From contig NC_063439.1 in the NCBI RefSeq assembly GCF_020379485.1, positions 23,684,098 through 23,748,097 of the forward strand: a stretch of 64,000 nucleotides of DNA, written 5' to 3'. Under the pieces are notes generated by a model that was not told where the DNA came from, did no database searches, and saw nothing but the letters and a program-made list of their open reading frames with translations. This stretch comes from Brassica napus (lineage: Eukaryota > Streptophyta > Magnoliopsida > Brassicales > Brassicaceae). Of the stretch, positions 37,688 through 53,181 are shown one piece after another (positions within the stretch are counted from its first letter, which is position 1; every line of letters starts with the position of its first letter). The position numbers and the translations under genes are program-made.

Positions 37688-39648
37688 TCCTACTATATAA
37701 AAGGGACTAAATTCAAGGCTTTTGAGACTATCCACCTCAGCCAAAATATTCTCATCCAAAAAGAATTAAAAATAAATGTCATTTAGAAAATAATTAACTA
37801 ACATACAACTTTTGATATTTCTAGAAATTTCAAATTTGTAACTGCTAATTTATTAATAGAATCATATATCTATATTGAATTATGTTCTATTTTTAATCGT
37901 TAGACTTCAAGGGTAAATAAATTATTAATTTATAATATATATAGTTTATAACTTTATATTGTAGTTATAAATAAAGAGAAAATAATCGGGAAGGGTGAAG
38001 AAGCACATGTAAAATTATGTAATTAAAATGGTAAAATGATGAATCTAAGAAAATTTGTTGTACAAATTATGGTGCTTTCTTCGTCCACTATAATAATTTA
38101 AAATAAAATATATATTCACATAAATAAGTCAATATTTGTTGTTTTTTTTTTGGTAAGATATTAAAATTATCATTTTCTGAAAGGTTACACTGTTGTTCTT
38201 AAACAACTTATTACAACAAGGAAACAAAAACAACCAACAACAACTCAAGGTAAAAAAGCCTTAAGGAGATCTTATACAAGAAATATAAAAAGAAGTAGAG
38301 AAGAGGAGAAAGAAGAACTTGCCGGGTAAGAGAGGAGACGGTCACGCATCATACGGTCGAGAGAGGCAAGGATGACTGATGAAGGTGAGGAGACAGCTGT
38401 GAATACACGAGCATTACGCTCTTTCCACAACAGGTAGATGGCTGACTGAAAGTAGAGCTTGATGACTGGAGTAGCATGTGCATCTGCGTTGACGCGAAGT
38501 TGATTGATCTAAGCTGCAACAGAGTGTAGATCAGCCGGAGGAGAAATCCAAACTTCAGCAGCAAAAGGCTCCCATCAGTCTTCTCCGCAAAGCCAGCCAT
38601 GATATAAACGCATTACGTGGAATATGTTCCTTGAACCAAATAGTCTTGTGCCAATATTTATTGTTGATAGTGTTTATATTCTTTTCTGACATTAGTATCC
38701 ATATTTTTTGGTAAACTGATCCAAAGAGATTAGTTTGTGGAGCAAACCAAAGGAGGATTATAGTGTTTACTTTGGAAAAAGTAATAGGTTGAATGATAGA
38801 TGGCGTGCATGCCTTTTCACATGGAAATCTGCACATATGTTAAAATTGTAAGTTTTGAATCATAGAGAAAATATAGTGTATCTGACCGAAGTTGGTCCAT
38901 TCCGAAACTAAAGATGGCTAAAATTCTTTTTTGTCAAAATGCATAGATCTTATAGCACTGTAATAAACTCCGTGTGTAAAGGAGAAAAAATGTTATATAA
39001 GTGAAAACAAAAATTATGATTTTTTTCTTGTGCCTATAGGCTCTTCGCAATTTGAAGAAGAAAGAACATATTGTGTGAAAATCTTTGGCTCGGTCAAATT
39101 TTATCCAGTTGTTTATAAAACTGTTGTTATCTGATTCATGTAATTTTTCAGTGTTGATTTAAAAGCCCAAAAAACCCATCTATACTGACTTTTTGATATT
39201 TTTTCTGTGATTTGAATTTAAAAAGAGATAAAACTTTCGATAAGTTATGTAAACTCCGAACAAGTATTTAGTTTTAGAAAGCATTTACATGTTTCAAACT
39301 TATAATATATACATATATAATGTTTAAAATTATGCATATAAAACCTGTGTAAAATGTGTCTGAATATGTTTCTCTTCTTTAATGTGTTAATCGTACTATA
39401 TATAACATTATTTTAAAATTTCAAAAAGTTTATGTCACTGTCACATACAAAAAACCATCAATAAAAAATATAATTCTCCATCTACGACAAGAAAAATGAA
39501 AAATTATAAACATATAAATTTAAATTAAGAAAAACTAACATTAGAAAAACAAGAAGTTAATATAAAAGAAAAAAAATCGACAAATAATATTATAAATAAA
39601 ATAAATTTATAAGACACAATCCGCGCGAAGCGCGGAAAAAATCTCTAG
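37688..39648 (+). mobile_element. Helitron 2, inserted in the HINT3 promoter
   Basis: 5' end TCCTACTATATAAAAGGG at 37688, preceded by A; 3' hairpin CCGCGCGAAGCGCGG at 39621-39635, then CTAG at 39645-39648 followed by T. This is the Helitron signature with an A|T site. It is 1961 bp and lacks Rep/helicase; its only protein-like content is a nested LINE fragment. The 5' end matches Helitron 3 (61056), so they belong to one family. Confidence 0.88.
38142..38651 (-). mobile_element. 5'-truncated LINE (ORF2 C-terminal end) nested in Helitron 2
   Basis: Read on the minus strand from about 38651, the sequence encodes, across frameshifts, WFKEHIPRNAFISWLALRR and later IYLLWKERNARVF and LDRMMRDRLLSYP. 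These are typical of the zinc-binding C-terminal region of plant non-LTR reverse transcriptases. It ends in ten A residues (minus strand; T run at 38142-38151). Flanking near-copies CAATATTTGTTG (38130-38141) and CAATATTTATTGTTG (38652-38666) look like a target duplication with a 3-base change. Disrupted and inactive. Confidence 0.6.
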
Positions 39649-40288
39649 TTCCGTTAATAATAAATCAGATAATCTCCAAATATGATTTGGGAGAATTGTT
39701 GATGGGCTTGTTTGTGTATATGACCCATTATGATGTTGGGCATCAGAGTGACTCCTCTGAACTCTCTCTAGGCCCAGAAGTCCTCTGAACCTTTTTGCTA
39801 TTATAGCTTTACAGTAAGGCTTTAAAATGGGAAATAGTGATCCCAATTTCCGAATTATATTTGTAAATGATTAAAATTTTGATTTGGTTATTTATGTTAT
39901 CAGAATACATTTATTTTTTTGATTATTTGTTTAAAATATATTTACGTGTTAAACATGGAATGAAATAGACATAACGACCTAAAAAAACGTTGTAGAAATA
40001 TGGGAAGAACGGACAAAACCGTTGCAAATACAAAACTAGATTAAATAGAATATGACCGATTCCAAAATAAGGAACTTGGTAGAAATGATTAAACCTATTG
40101 TATTGGAAACGATATGACCAAACCATACATTGCAATTAGCAACCTTAAAAAGATATTCTTCTCAATTTGGGGTCTCTGCACACTTCTCGTCGAATAGAGT
40201 ACATTCTTCCTGCTTTATTATGTATTGTGCTCCTTGTAGCACTTGTAATGATGATGTACTATAAAGATGACTAATTATAATAGATATA
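39649..40288. other. Distal former promoter region of HINT3 plus AT-rich DNA
   Basis: Just right of Helitron 2 lie site II motifs TGGGCT (39703-39708), TGGGCA (39737-39742) and GGCCCA (39771-39776). They would have been close to HINT3 before the insertion. The rest is AT-rich with no gene seen. Confidence 0.45.
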
Positions 40289-41312
40289 TTAGGTTAAGAC
40301 ATGTGCCTTGCAGGGGATGAACATTATATATATAAATAATTATATATACTATATGTTTTTACATGAAATAATAAATATATATTGAATAATTAAAAATCGT
40401 TAATTATTACATATATAATTAAATTGGTGCGAACATATAATTAAATCAATTTATTAATCCAAACATTTTTTTTTTCTATTTGATAGGATATGTAATTAAA
40501 TTTTAAATGATATTATCATACATATTGAATTTTTAATATTAATGTCTATTAAATGATGCTTTCTACTCATATGATTGTTTGATTATTTGTATCTTTTATA
40601 GTAAAAACTTTAAATTACTGATAATAAAATTTTCATGAGATTAATAGTTTTAGTAATTTATATTTAAAAAAAAAATTAAGTTGTCAATGTTCATTCAAAT
40701 CTTTTATCAAAAAAATTGTTCAGATTAAATTTCGAAATTAAAATATTTGTGTATTTGATATGGTTTATAATTTAATTTAAAATGATATTATATATATATA
40801 TATATTAATAATTATTTAAATTAGATTTTTTACTTATATGATTTTGTAATCATTTGTATTTTTTCATAACAAAAATTTTAACCATGGATCACAAAATTTG
40901 AATGTGAGATTTTTAACAGTTTTAGTAGATTATATTCATTTTTAAAAATCCAAAATATAACATATACAGAAAAATCTAAATTTTAATTATATGGTTATTG
41001 TGGTTGTTTAATTTATTTTAATAGTTTAAAATTAAACAAATATGATAGAAGATACACTAATTTTTATCAAATGTTTATTATTCAAAATCATTAAGTATCA
41101 TATATATGTTAGCCATATTAGGCAATTCCGTAATTTTTATTTAAGGAAATTATAAAGAACATTAATAATGAATTTATGGTTAGTTTAATAAAAAAATATA
41201 TTATATAATTAGATGTATCAATATATTTTTCTAATGATTCTAAGAATCATCATAGTGATGACATGTGGCTACGAAAAGAAATTGTAATGCTTTTCGAATA
41301 ATATATAGGGGA
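40289..41312 (-). mobile_element. Decayed Helitron, minus orientation
   Basis: Read on the minus strand it begins TCCCCTATATATTATTCG at 41312 (preceded by A) and continues with the GCATTACAATTTCTTTTC, GTAGCCACATGTCATCA wording seen at 5' ends of crucifer Helitrons. It ends with a worn hairpin (CCCCTGCAAGGCACATG) and CTAA at 40292-40289, followed by T. The CTRR end and A|T site fit a Helitron. The hairpin no longer pairs fully, so the copy is old. 1024 bp, no coding capacity. Confidence 0.55.
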
Positions 41313-41332
41313 TAATAGTACATCATGGCTAT

Positions 41333-41451
41333 AATATTTTAAGAACTTCTCTTTCTCTTTCACTTCATCTTCGAGTGATTAATAAATCCGATGTTGAATA
41401 CAAACTTTAGTCATTTACAAACCTAAGAGAAAGAGAAGTTCTTAAAATATT
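41333..41451. repeat. Perfect 27-bp inverted repeat with 65-base loop
   Basis: The arms are 41333-41359 and 41425-41451, exact reverse complements with cores AAGAACTTCTCTTTC and GAAAGAGAAGTTCTT. A transcript would fold into a 27-bp hairpin. It lies about 760 bases upstream of the DUF26 gene, next to the decayed Helitron. No ORF. Confidence 0.85.
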
Positions 41452-41738
41452 TTTCTAAAGATGAACATCAAATTAATATGAACCAAACAGTTTAAATTGG
41501 ACACCAGTAGATATATAGAAGCATCGTTCCTCGTTCAGATTCATTACGTTTCCACGTTTACAGGTTCTTATCAATGCACAAGAGCTCAACTTCATCTCAC
41601 CATAAAAAAGTTAGAAAATGGCCATTATAAAAGATCATGGTCCCTCAATGGTAGCCTGGTAGGGATGTTTGTTTATTAGGCGTGGAGACTTTTTACAAAG
41701 AGACAAGTGGTCGACGTTGCTCCACTTTCGCGTTAACG

Positions 41739-42140
41739 TTGACGTTGAAGCAATAAGATTATCAGTCATCCACAGTCAACAATTTCTGCTCCATTTATAT
41801 TGACCTTCGCGTGATGCCATCTAGAAATCTTCCAGCTAATTAATACTTCCTTTTTATACATTCTGATCTATTTTGTCATTAAACAAATACCAAAATACCA
41901 ATCTCTGGTGAGGGCATAAGTTGACGAATTCATTAGTTTGATTGGTCACAAGTGTTGCCAAAAAAAAAAAAAAAAGATTGGTCACAAGTATTTGGCTGCT
42001 ATATAGACTTTGTCTGTGTATCATAATTGTATTTTATTTTTGTAAAACAATAATTTTCCAACTTCCAACTTGCCGATGTGCGTTTTGACCGACTTTTAGA
42101 GATATCACGTTCTAGAATAGATAACGTTTGTTATAAAATA
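41739..42140 (+). promoter_or_regulatory. Promoter of the DUF26 gene: W-box cores and TATA box
   Basis: TTGAC cores occur at 41739-41743 (+), 41775-41779 (-), 41800-41805 (TTGACC) and 42085-42090 (TTGACC). A TATA box TATAAAATA is at 42132-42140, 74 bases before the ATG. W-boxes are WRKY factor sites, and DUF26 genes are often induced by pathogens or salicylic acid; the link here is inference. Confidence 0.5.
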
Positions 42141-42213
42141 GGCTCTCCTCCTAGTGAATAATTCAAGATATACACCCACACAAAAAAACAAAGTAGTTTA
42201 TTAAACCAAAAAA

Positions 42214-42999
42214 ATGAAGACATTCATTTCCAGATGTCTCCTTCTATTGGCCCTTGTATGCAGCTGCTCCGCCGCAGATTCAATATGGGACCTCTGCAAC
42301 AAAAACTCAAACGTCTCAAGCAGCAGCCAAATCTCCAAGAACATCGATTCTATTCTCGCTACCCTCGTCTCAAAGACTCCTTCACAAGGCTTCGTTACAA
42401 CAACTTCCTCAAGTTACAACAAGAAAGACAATGTCTACGGACTTGCTCAATGCAGAGGTGACATCAGCAAGACCGATTGCACCACCTGCATCCAAGACGC
42501 TGCCAAGAAAATCCGTGAGGTCTGTCCGAACCAATCTGACGCAAGGATCTTGTACGACTTCTGCTTCTTGCGTTACAGCCAAGAGAATTTCATAGGGAAG
42601 CTCGACACGGGTGCTGGTCTCATATACTACAACGTCGCTAACGTAACCGAAACAGATCCCAAAACGTTCGATAATGAACTCGGGAAACTCTTTGATAAAA
42701 TTAGGTCTGAAGCGGTTTTGCGTGAGAGTCAAGGTTTAGGTAAAGGTAAGACAAAGCTGACACCGTTTGTGACACTAAACGGTTTGGTTCAGTGTACTAG
42801 GGACTTGAGCGCATTAGATTGCGCACAGTGTTTTGCAACTGCGGTCCAGAGCTTCATGGGGGCTTGTCACAACAAGAAGGGATGTCGTGTGTTGTACAGT
42901 AGTTGCTATGTCCGGTATGAGTTTTATCCGTTTTACTTCCCTCTTGATCCGGCTAAGACCGGCACTAGTGTCGGTACTATTTCTTCCGTTAGGCTCTGA
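42214..42999 (+). CDS. CRRSP55: Secreted DUF26 protein (cysteine-rich repeat secretory protein, AT5G48540-like)
   Basis: Single exon, 261 residues. Residues 1-20 form a signal peptide (MKTFISRCLLLLALVCSCSA). Two Gnk2/DUF26 domains follow, each with the C-x8-C-x2-C motif: C80, C89, C92 and C194, C203, C206. There is no membrane segment or kinase domain, so the product should be apoplastic, unlike the related receptor kinases (CRKs). Gnk2-type domains can bind mannose and have antifungal activity in ginkgo; whether this one does is unknown. The promoter has W-box cores. The gene stands alone between a decayed Helitron and a foldback element. Confidence 0.92.
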   Translation: MKTFISRCLLLLALVCSCSAADSIWDLCNKNSNVSSSSQISKNIDSILATLVSKTPSQGFVTTTSSSYNKKDNVYGLAQCRGDISKTDCTTCIQDAAKKIREVCPNQSDARILYDFCFLRYSQENFIGKLDTGAGLIYYNVANVTETDPKTFDNELGKLFDKIRSEAVLRESQGLGKGKTKLTPFVTLNGLVQCTRDLSALDCAQCFATAVQSFMGACHNKKGCRVLYSSCYVRYEFYPFYFPLDPAKTGTSVGTISSVRL

Positions 43000-43220
43000 T
43001 AAGGGCCAGAGAACACATATGTGTGCAGACCTTTGACAATAAAATGATAAATAAATCTATTTCCCTTTGTTGCTTCTATAACATGTAAGCAAATTATAAG
43101 TTGAAAAGCTATTTGTGTTCTAGATTCCTATCATGCGTGCAAATCTTTGGATCATATACATTTGGTATATCCAAAAGAACACAATAGAATTATCACACTT
43201 CCTAAAATTATTAAGTGTTA

Positions 43221-43470
43221 TTGTTGTTATATAATTGTTAGATTACATTTTATAACATGTAAGAAAAATTATCAAATAAATTTGATGATGTAGATAGCCT
43301 ATTGTTTCAAATGATAAAAATCTAAAACAGTGAACAAGAAATGTTGTTGTTGTTATATAATTGTTAGATTACTTTTTTATAACATGTAAGACAAATTATC
43401 AAATAAATTTGATGATGTAGATAGCCTATTGTTTCAAATGATAAAAATCTAAAACAGTGAACAAGAAATG
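43221..43470. repeat. Tandem duplication of about 125 bp
   Basis: The block 43221-43343 is repeated at 43347-43470 with only a few differences (for example GATTACATTTT against GATTACTTTTTT, and AAGAAAAATT against AAGACAAATT). Both end AACAAGAAATG. It lies in the 3' flank of the DUF26 gene. Confidence 0.9.
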
Positions 43471-43620
43471 AGTCTCTCTCAGTCAAATATTGTGTTCTAG
43501 AAGAAAATATACAATGAGCATAAATTAGAGTTTCAAAATTTCGATAAACTTGTAAAAATAAAGGAAAATCCTGAAACTTCAACTATATTGGAAGATTATG
43601 GAACAGAAATGAAATCATTT

Positions 43621-44272
43621 GGGGTAATTGGTTGGGATTTATCTCGCTACTTTAGCTTTATTTATTTTTAAATCACTAAATTTTACCAATTATGTTGTAG
43701 CTTTACTTTTAAAAATTAAAATCTATATCAAGTTTTATTTAGTTTTACCAATCATGCTTTATCTTTATTTTTAAAGCTACAACAAAAAATAAAATTGTTT
43801 CTTATGTATTTTAGGCAAAAATACTACATCATCTTATTATAGGCTGTAGAATCTGTAAAATGAAAAAAATATCTATAATATCAAATAAATTATATAATCA
43901 TAATAAAAACTTTTATAAATATTTTAATTTTGAATTTGAGTGTTTTTTAATTATTAAGATATTTAAATAATATAAATATTATTTACATATCACAGTTTAA
44001 ATTACAATAAATTTTGATAATTTATAAGAAAAATATTAATATAAATTATTTTAATTCATATAAAATAATAATTTTATATATACAACACATATTTCATATA
44101 TTTTATAATAAAATATCTACAGCCGATAAGTTACAAGTACAACAAATTTAACTACATCAAAAGTTCCTGGAGAAAAAGTCTAAAATAACAACTTTACAAC
44201 TACAACCAATTTATCCACAGCTAAACATCTACAGTTAAATTATTTAAGCCACATTCGAACCAATCATCACCA
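43621..44272. mobile_element. Foldback/MITE-like element with GGTTGG-type inverted ends
   Basis: The left end GGGGTAATTGGTTGGGATTT corresponds in reverse to the right end, which reads GGTGATGATTGGTTCGAATG. Inside, blocks such as GTTGTAGCTTTACTTT on the left and AACTTTACAACTACAACC on the right are also inverted copies. The middle is very AT-rich and non-coding. I did not find a clear target duplication, so borders may be off by a few bases. Confidence 0.5.
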
Positions 44273-44636
44273 TTGATATATTAACCAAAGATTTAAAGTT
44301 GTTTTAGTATAAACTATATGATATAATACAAAATATAATGTATTTAAACACTTGAAACAGTTGGTGATTCTAATATTTGAAGTCTATAGAAATTTTTCTT
44401 TCGTTTACGACATTTATAGTATGAAAATTTAACAGTAGGTGAGGTGACAGTCAATTCATAAAACAATTTTTTGATAGAGAGATTAATTTCGGTTTGGTAG
44501 TTTCAAACCAAACCAAACATATTGGTTCCGGTTTTATTCGTAAATCATAAACCCCCAAGTAGGTCGTCTCAGCTCTCTTCACTTGCGACGGCTCTCTCTC
44601 ACTTAACCACTCTCCCAGCTGCCGGAAAACACAGAT

Positions 44637-46035
44637 ATGCTCTCCGTCGCTAAACGCCTCGTCTCCGCCTCACCGTCTCTCCGTAACGGCGCCCCCCTTC
44701 TCCAATTCTTCAGAACGGAGGCAGGTCAGCCGAGACGGCGAACCAAATCCCACTCTCCGCCGCTCAAAAAGAAGGAAGAGAAGTCGGAGTGGTGGATCGT
44801 CGACGGAGAGATGCACGAGATCGGCGATCACGTCCCTCTCCGCGAGCGATTCACCATCCCCAGAGACAATATCCCCAACAGGCGCCGCAAGCAGCTCCGC
44901 GAGCAGTTCATGCGCCGCACTCGCCTCGTCCTCAAAGAATCGGTCGGTCCCTTTTCACAATTTTAGGGTTTTAGAAGTGGTTGTGATTAGTAATTCTGAT
45001 TGAGTTGTGAACGATAGGAGCACGAGCCATGGTGCAAGAAGTACATGGAGCTGTACAACGAGCTTAGGGAAAACTGGGAGAGGCTTTACTGGGATGAAGG
45101 ATACTCCAAGAAGATTGCTAGGGATCATGCTAATTACGAGTCTGCTGAGGAAGATGATGAAGATTTTAATCCATACAGGTTTTTCTTTTGACCGTTGCTT
45201 ATTCGCCAGTTTCATGGTGTGTATGTATTATTGATGGGTTTGGTTCACTTTTCATTACAGGAACAGGCGGTCATTTAATGATCCAACAAAGGTAAAAAAA
45301 AGTTTTGATTTTGTTTTGTTGGTTTCTTGTATTCTTGACATTTGATGATTCATCTGATATTCTGATGTGACAGCAGGAGCAGGGGTTTGTTAATAGAACA
45401 ACGCAACAAGGCGATGGTAACTGGGACAAAGTAAATCAAATCCGGGACAAGTTTGAGTATGACAGAGAAAGGAGAATGAGAGAAAAAGGTGAGTTCTACT
45501 TATACATTAACAAGTATCTTTTTTTGTATTCATGCATGAACAAATGTTGAGCTATATAGTATATGATATGTGACAAAGTTCTTGTCGAGTAGTTGATCCT
45601 TGTTGTTGTTGCATATAAGTCTGATGCTGGGATATATCATAAGTGGGGAAGTTGCTTAGTATTTTCAGCCTCCAGCTACGGGGAAAGGTGAATATGAAAT
45701 TAGATAGATTATCATCTGTTGTCTACAATCAGCGCTAGAGGGTGTGGTAGTTTGTCTATGAGGTTGTTGATCTTTCTGCCATATAGACCATGTCTGGTTT
45801 CTGTAGACAGATATGCATCTTTGAGTATTCTGAATACACCTCATCTGTATGTTTCTTCCATACGTACCTACCTAGTGAGTTTATTTGCTGCCGTGTGTTC
45901 TCATCACTTGTGTTTCTGTAATATCTCTCTTATGTTGCAGCCTTTGCACCAATGAACGCCGCACCGGACGCTAGAGACTCAAATTGGAATGCACAGAGAC
46001 AGCCATTTGATGCTGAGAGATACACTCGGGACTGA
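44637..46035 (+). CDS. Uncharacterised conserved protein, probably mitochondrial
   Basis: Five exons: 44637-44942, 45018-45178, 45261-45291, 45374-45488, 45941-46035; 235 residues. The start (MLSVAKRLVSASPSLRNGAPLLQFFRTEA) is basic, Ser-rich and free of acids, as in mitochondrial presequences. The rest is charged and mainly helical: WWIVDGEMHEIGDHVPLRER, a basic NRRRKQLREQFMRRTR block, then WCKKYMELYNELRENWERLYW, an acidic EEDDED patch and a C-terminal FEYDRERRMREK. I do not recognise a named family. The basic helical composition would suit a mitochondrial ribosome or RNA-associated protein, but that is a guess. Exon 4 has a tandem CAGCAG acceptor, which can add or drop one Gln. Confidence 0.75.
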
Positions 46036-46575
46036 ATTTGATCGTTTTGGCATCTATTTCAGTGTGTTAATGGAAATGTTGTTGTAGCAGATGGTCATAA
46101 TCTCTACGCAGTATCCCCATAAGTAGTAGCTTATTTGGCACAACATGGCTTCGCATAAGAGACCGTCAACCACAATACACTTGGAGAAACCGTGCTGCAT
46201 TTACAGTGTGTGATTATATTTCGTAAACTATACTTTTTTTTTGGAGCATTAGCATCGCGTGTTGTAATCCCCTTCTTCACCTTAAAGAGTGTTATGAATC
46301 TTTTGATAAATGACTATGTAGTTCATTTTCACAATCAGAGTAAAATCTCAAAATAATCCAAGGAGAAGATAAGTAAATAGAAATGTTTTTGCTCATGGAA
46401 CTTGGAAACAATAGAAGTCGGGCAGTAAATAGTACAAATCCATAGACATCTCAGAAAATGAAGAGTAGACAGGCAAACGAGAAAAGACGGAGAGAAAACG
46501 CTTTGTATACAATCATAGAGTAAGTGAATTGGCAAACGAGAGATAACATGTGCTATATATACTTGTGGTGAGGAC

Positions 46576-51163
<4,588 letters not shown>

Positions 51164-51649
51164 CTAGCCAAATCAGCCGGTTAGATCGCAGCCTCGAAAT
51201 TGAAATTTGAATTTCACTGTGTCATTTCTTTAGAAGGTGATTCGATTTTGAAAGTTTTGTGGAAAAAAGGCATTTGGTTTAAAATAATTTTATTGTTGAT
51301 CTTAGTTAGTTGTTATTGATTTATATATTTTGATTGATTTAAAAATTTATATAGTATTTATAAATCTAACTAAAATATACAATTGAATAACATTTGATTT
51401 GATAAAATTTATGAATCATTAAACCAATAAGTAATAACACATGATTTTAATAGAGATTTGAAAATCATAGAACAAATACCACTAAATTTAGTTCGAATTT
51501 TCAAATCCATTAAAATACAACAACCAATAACCTCCACGTACGTACGATTTTCTTTCTCATCTAATTTGGTATTTTTTTTTGGATTAGCAAGATAAATCGA
51601 TTATATAACTTAAAAAAAAAATCAAAACCAGTTTGCTGTAATTATTTTT

Positions 51650-52095
51650 AGGGCAATTCTCTTAGATATATTATTTTTAAGTTTTTATCACAAAAATATA
51701 CCCTAAAGTAAAAATTGACTAAAATGTTTCATTTCATAAGTAAAAAAAAACTAATACCTTAGATATATATATAAATATAAATTATAGTTGAAATTTTCTT
51801 TAATTGAACTTTTTTTATTTTTAGTTTTTCAAATTTTCTTTTGTAATTCGAAATACTTTTTGAAACTATTTTCAAAATTTTATTTTTAATTTTTTAATAT
51901 TTATTTTTTATTATAAAATTTTAAACCTTAATCCCCAATCTCAATCCATTAACTTTAAACCATAAAGTTTAGTTAGTTAACTATATGGATATAAGTGTAT
52001 ATTTATATTTTTAATGAAACATTTTGGTCATTTTGATCTTTATAATTTATATTTATGACAAAAACTTTTTTAGTATTATCCTAGAATATTTCTAT
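51650..52095. mobile_element. Foldback element, copy 3
   Basis: Starts GGGCAATTCTCTTAGATAT, continues TTTTTATCACAAAAATATA and TGACTAAAATGTTTCATTT. The right side gives the reverse: AATGAAACATTTTGGTCATTTT, TTTATGACAAAAACTTTTTT and a worn AGAATATT end. It is the same family as copies at 6010 and 31767. The loop carries CCTTAATCCCCAATCTCAATCC, also found in Helitron 3. Non-coding. Confidence 0.55.
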
Positions 52096-52618
52096 AGTTA
52101 ATTATATTATCATAAAAATACTTACATAAATAATTTTATAGCCAATAATTTTATATATGTTGTCGTGACTAATATGTGACTACATTATTCTTAGCCGTGA
52201 TATTTTTATAGGGAGACTTTCTATAAACATTTTTTTCATTAATCTAAATATTTTTTTTTCTTGAACTAGAAATCCATATCGCATAGTATAAAAGTATTTA
52301 GTGTATTTAATTAAAATCGTTTTGCAAAATTATAGTCTCAGTTAAGAAAAATAGACAATTATGTTAGAGATTCCAGCTCGCTAACATCCTCTTAATGTCC
52401 TGCCAGTTCCAAAACAAGATTTTCTCAAAGACAAACCCAAAAAATATGGTCTATCCAGCTCGCTAAGAAGATTATTAACGCCGAAAACAGCGTGACGAGC
52501 TCGAATCCATACCTCCGACATGCATGTTGACTGGTTAAAGAGGTACAAATGATACATGAATTGGCATTAAATGCCTAGAGACGAGGTGAGTTGAACCCGC
52601 GTCGTAGCGAATATGTAA

Positions 52619-52879
52619 GAGCATGCGCAGCGGTGAACCGCTTGTTGAAGTTCAGGAAATTAATTTTTTTTTTTTTCGTTTGATTTAAAAAAAAAAAAAA
52701 ATTAAATAAAGTGACCAATAGCGGGCCGCCACGTGGCGTGGGGCCCGCTGAACAGTCACGACCCGGGTTCACGCGGAAGAAGCGGGACGAACCGAAGTCT
52801 TCATTTATGCTTATTTTAATATTTTTTTTTTTTGGAAAACGTGTGACCCCCTCCCTTTAAACTCCCAATGCGCATGCTC
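52619..52879. mobile_element. Tourist-like MITE (PIF/Harbinger type)
   Basis: Inverted ends GAGCATGCGCAGCGG and (from the right) GAGCATGCGCATTGG share the first 11 bases exactly. The 3-bp target duplication is TAA at 52616-52618 and 52880-52882. A GAGCA terminus with a TAA/TTA duplication marks Harbinger-derived MITEs. The 261-bp body is GC-rich in the middle (GGGCCCGC near 52741) and has two poly-T/A runs. It lies 100 bases from the copia insertion. Confidence 0.85.
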
Positions 52880-52987
52880 TAATCTCATTCTATCGGAGAC
52901 CGAATATATAATTTCATCACGAAAGATGACGAGTTGTTTTTTGTGTCATCTGAGACACTCTTCGCCTATAAAAAAGATCTTTGTTAA

Positions 52988-53170
52988 TATTAGATGTGAT
53001 GAAGGTGATGAATCGAGAGAGAAGATAGTTTGTTATGAAAGTGTAAAAATGTATTATTCAGCTCAAACTGTCACTGTACACTTACAATCATATATATATA
53101 CAGCTGGTTAAGCAAAAGGAAACTTAAACCAACTTAAACCAGATTCTAATAACCGGTTATAACTTTAATA
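52988..53170 (-). repeat. 3' LTR of the copia element
   Basis: 183 bp; in element orientation it begins TATTAAAGTTATAACC and ends CATCTAATA. It contains a TATATATATA run (about 53091-53100) that may hold the promoter. Identical to the other LTR except for one transition. Confidence 0.96.
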
Positions 53171-53181
53171 TCCCCCCCTCA
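53171..53181 (-). other. Polypurine tract and pol stop codon
   Basis: On the minus strand the pol stop TGA is at 53181-53179 and is followed directly by GGGGGGGA (53178-53171), the plus-strand priming tract, and then by the LTR. The reading frame therefore runs right up to the polypurine tract with no 3' untranslated spacer. Confidence 0.9.

Noticed and set aside
38555..38836. A 93-codon minus-strand frame taken as one protein
   Set aside because: Only its C-terminal part (from about 38651) is LINE-like; the N-terminal part is Helitron filler joined by chance.
42254..42732. Frames of 75-113 codons overlapping the DUF26 gene on both strands
   Set aside because: Shadows of the single-exon gene, which alone has a signal peptide and paired cysteine motifs.
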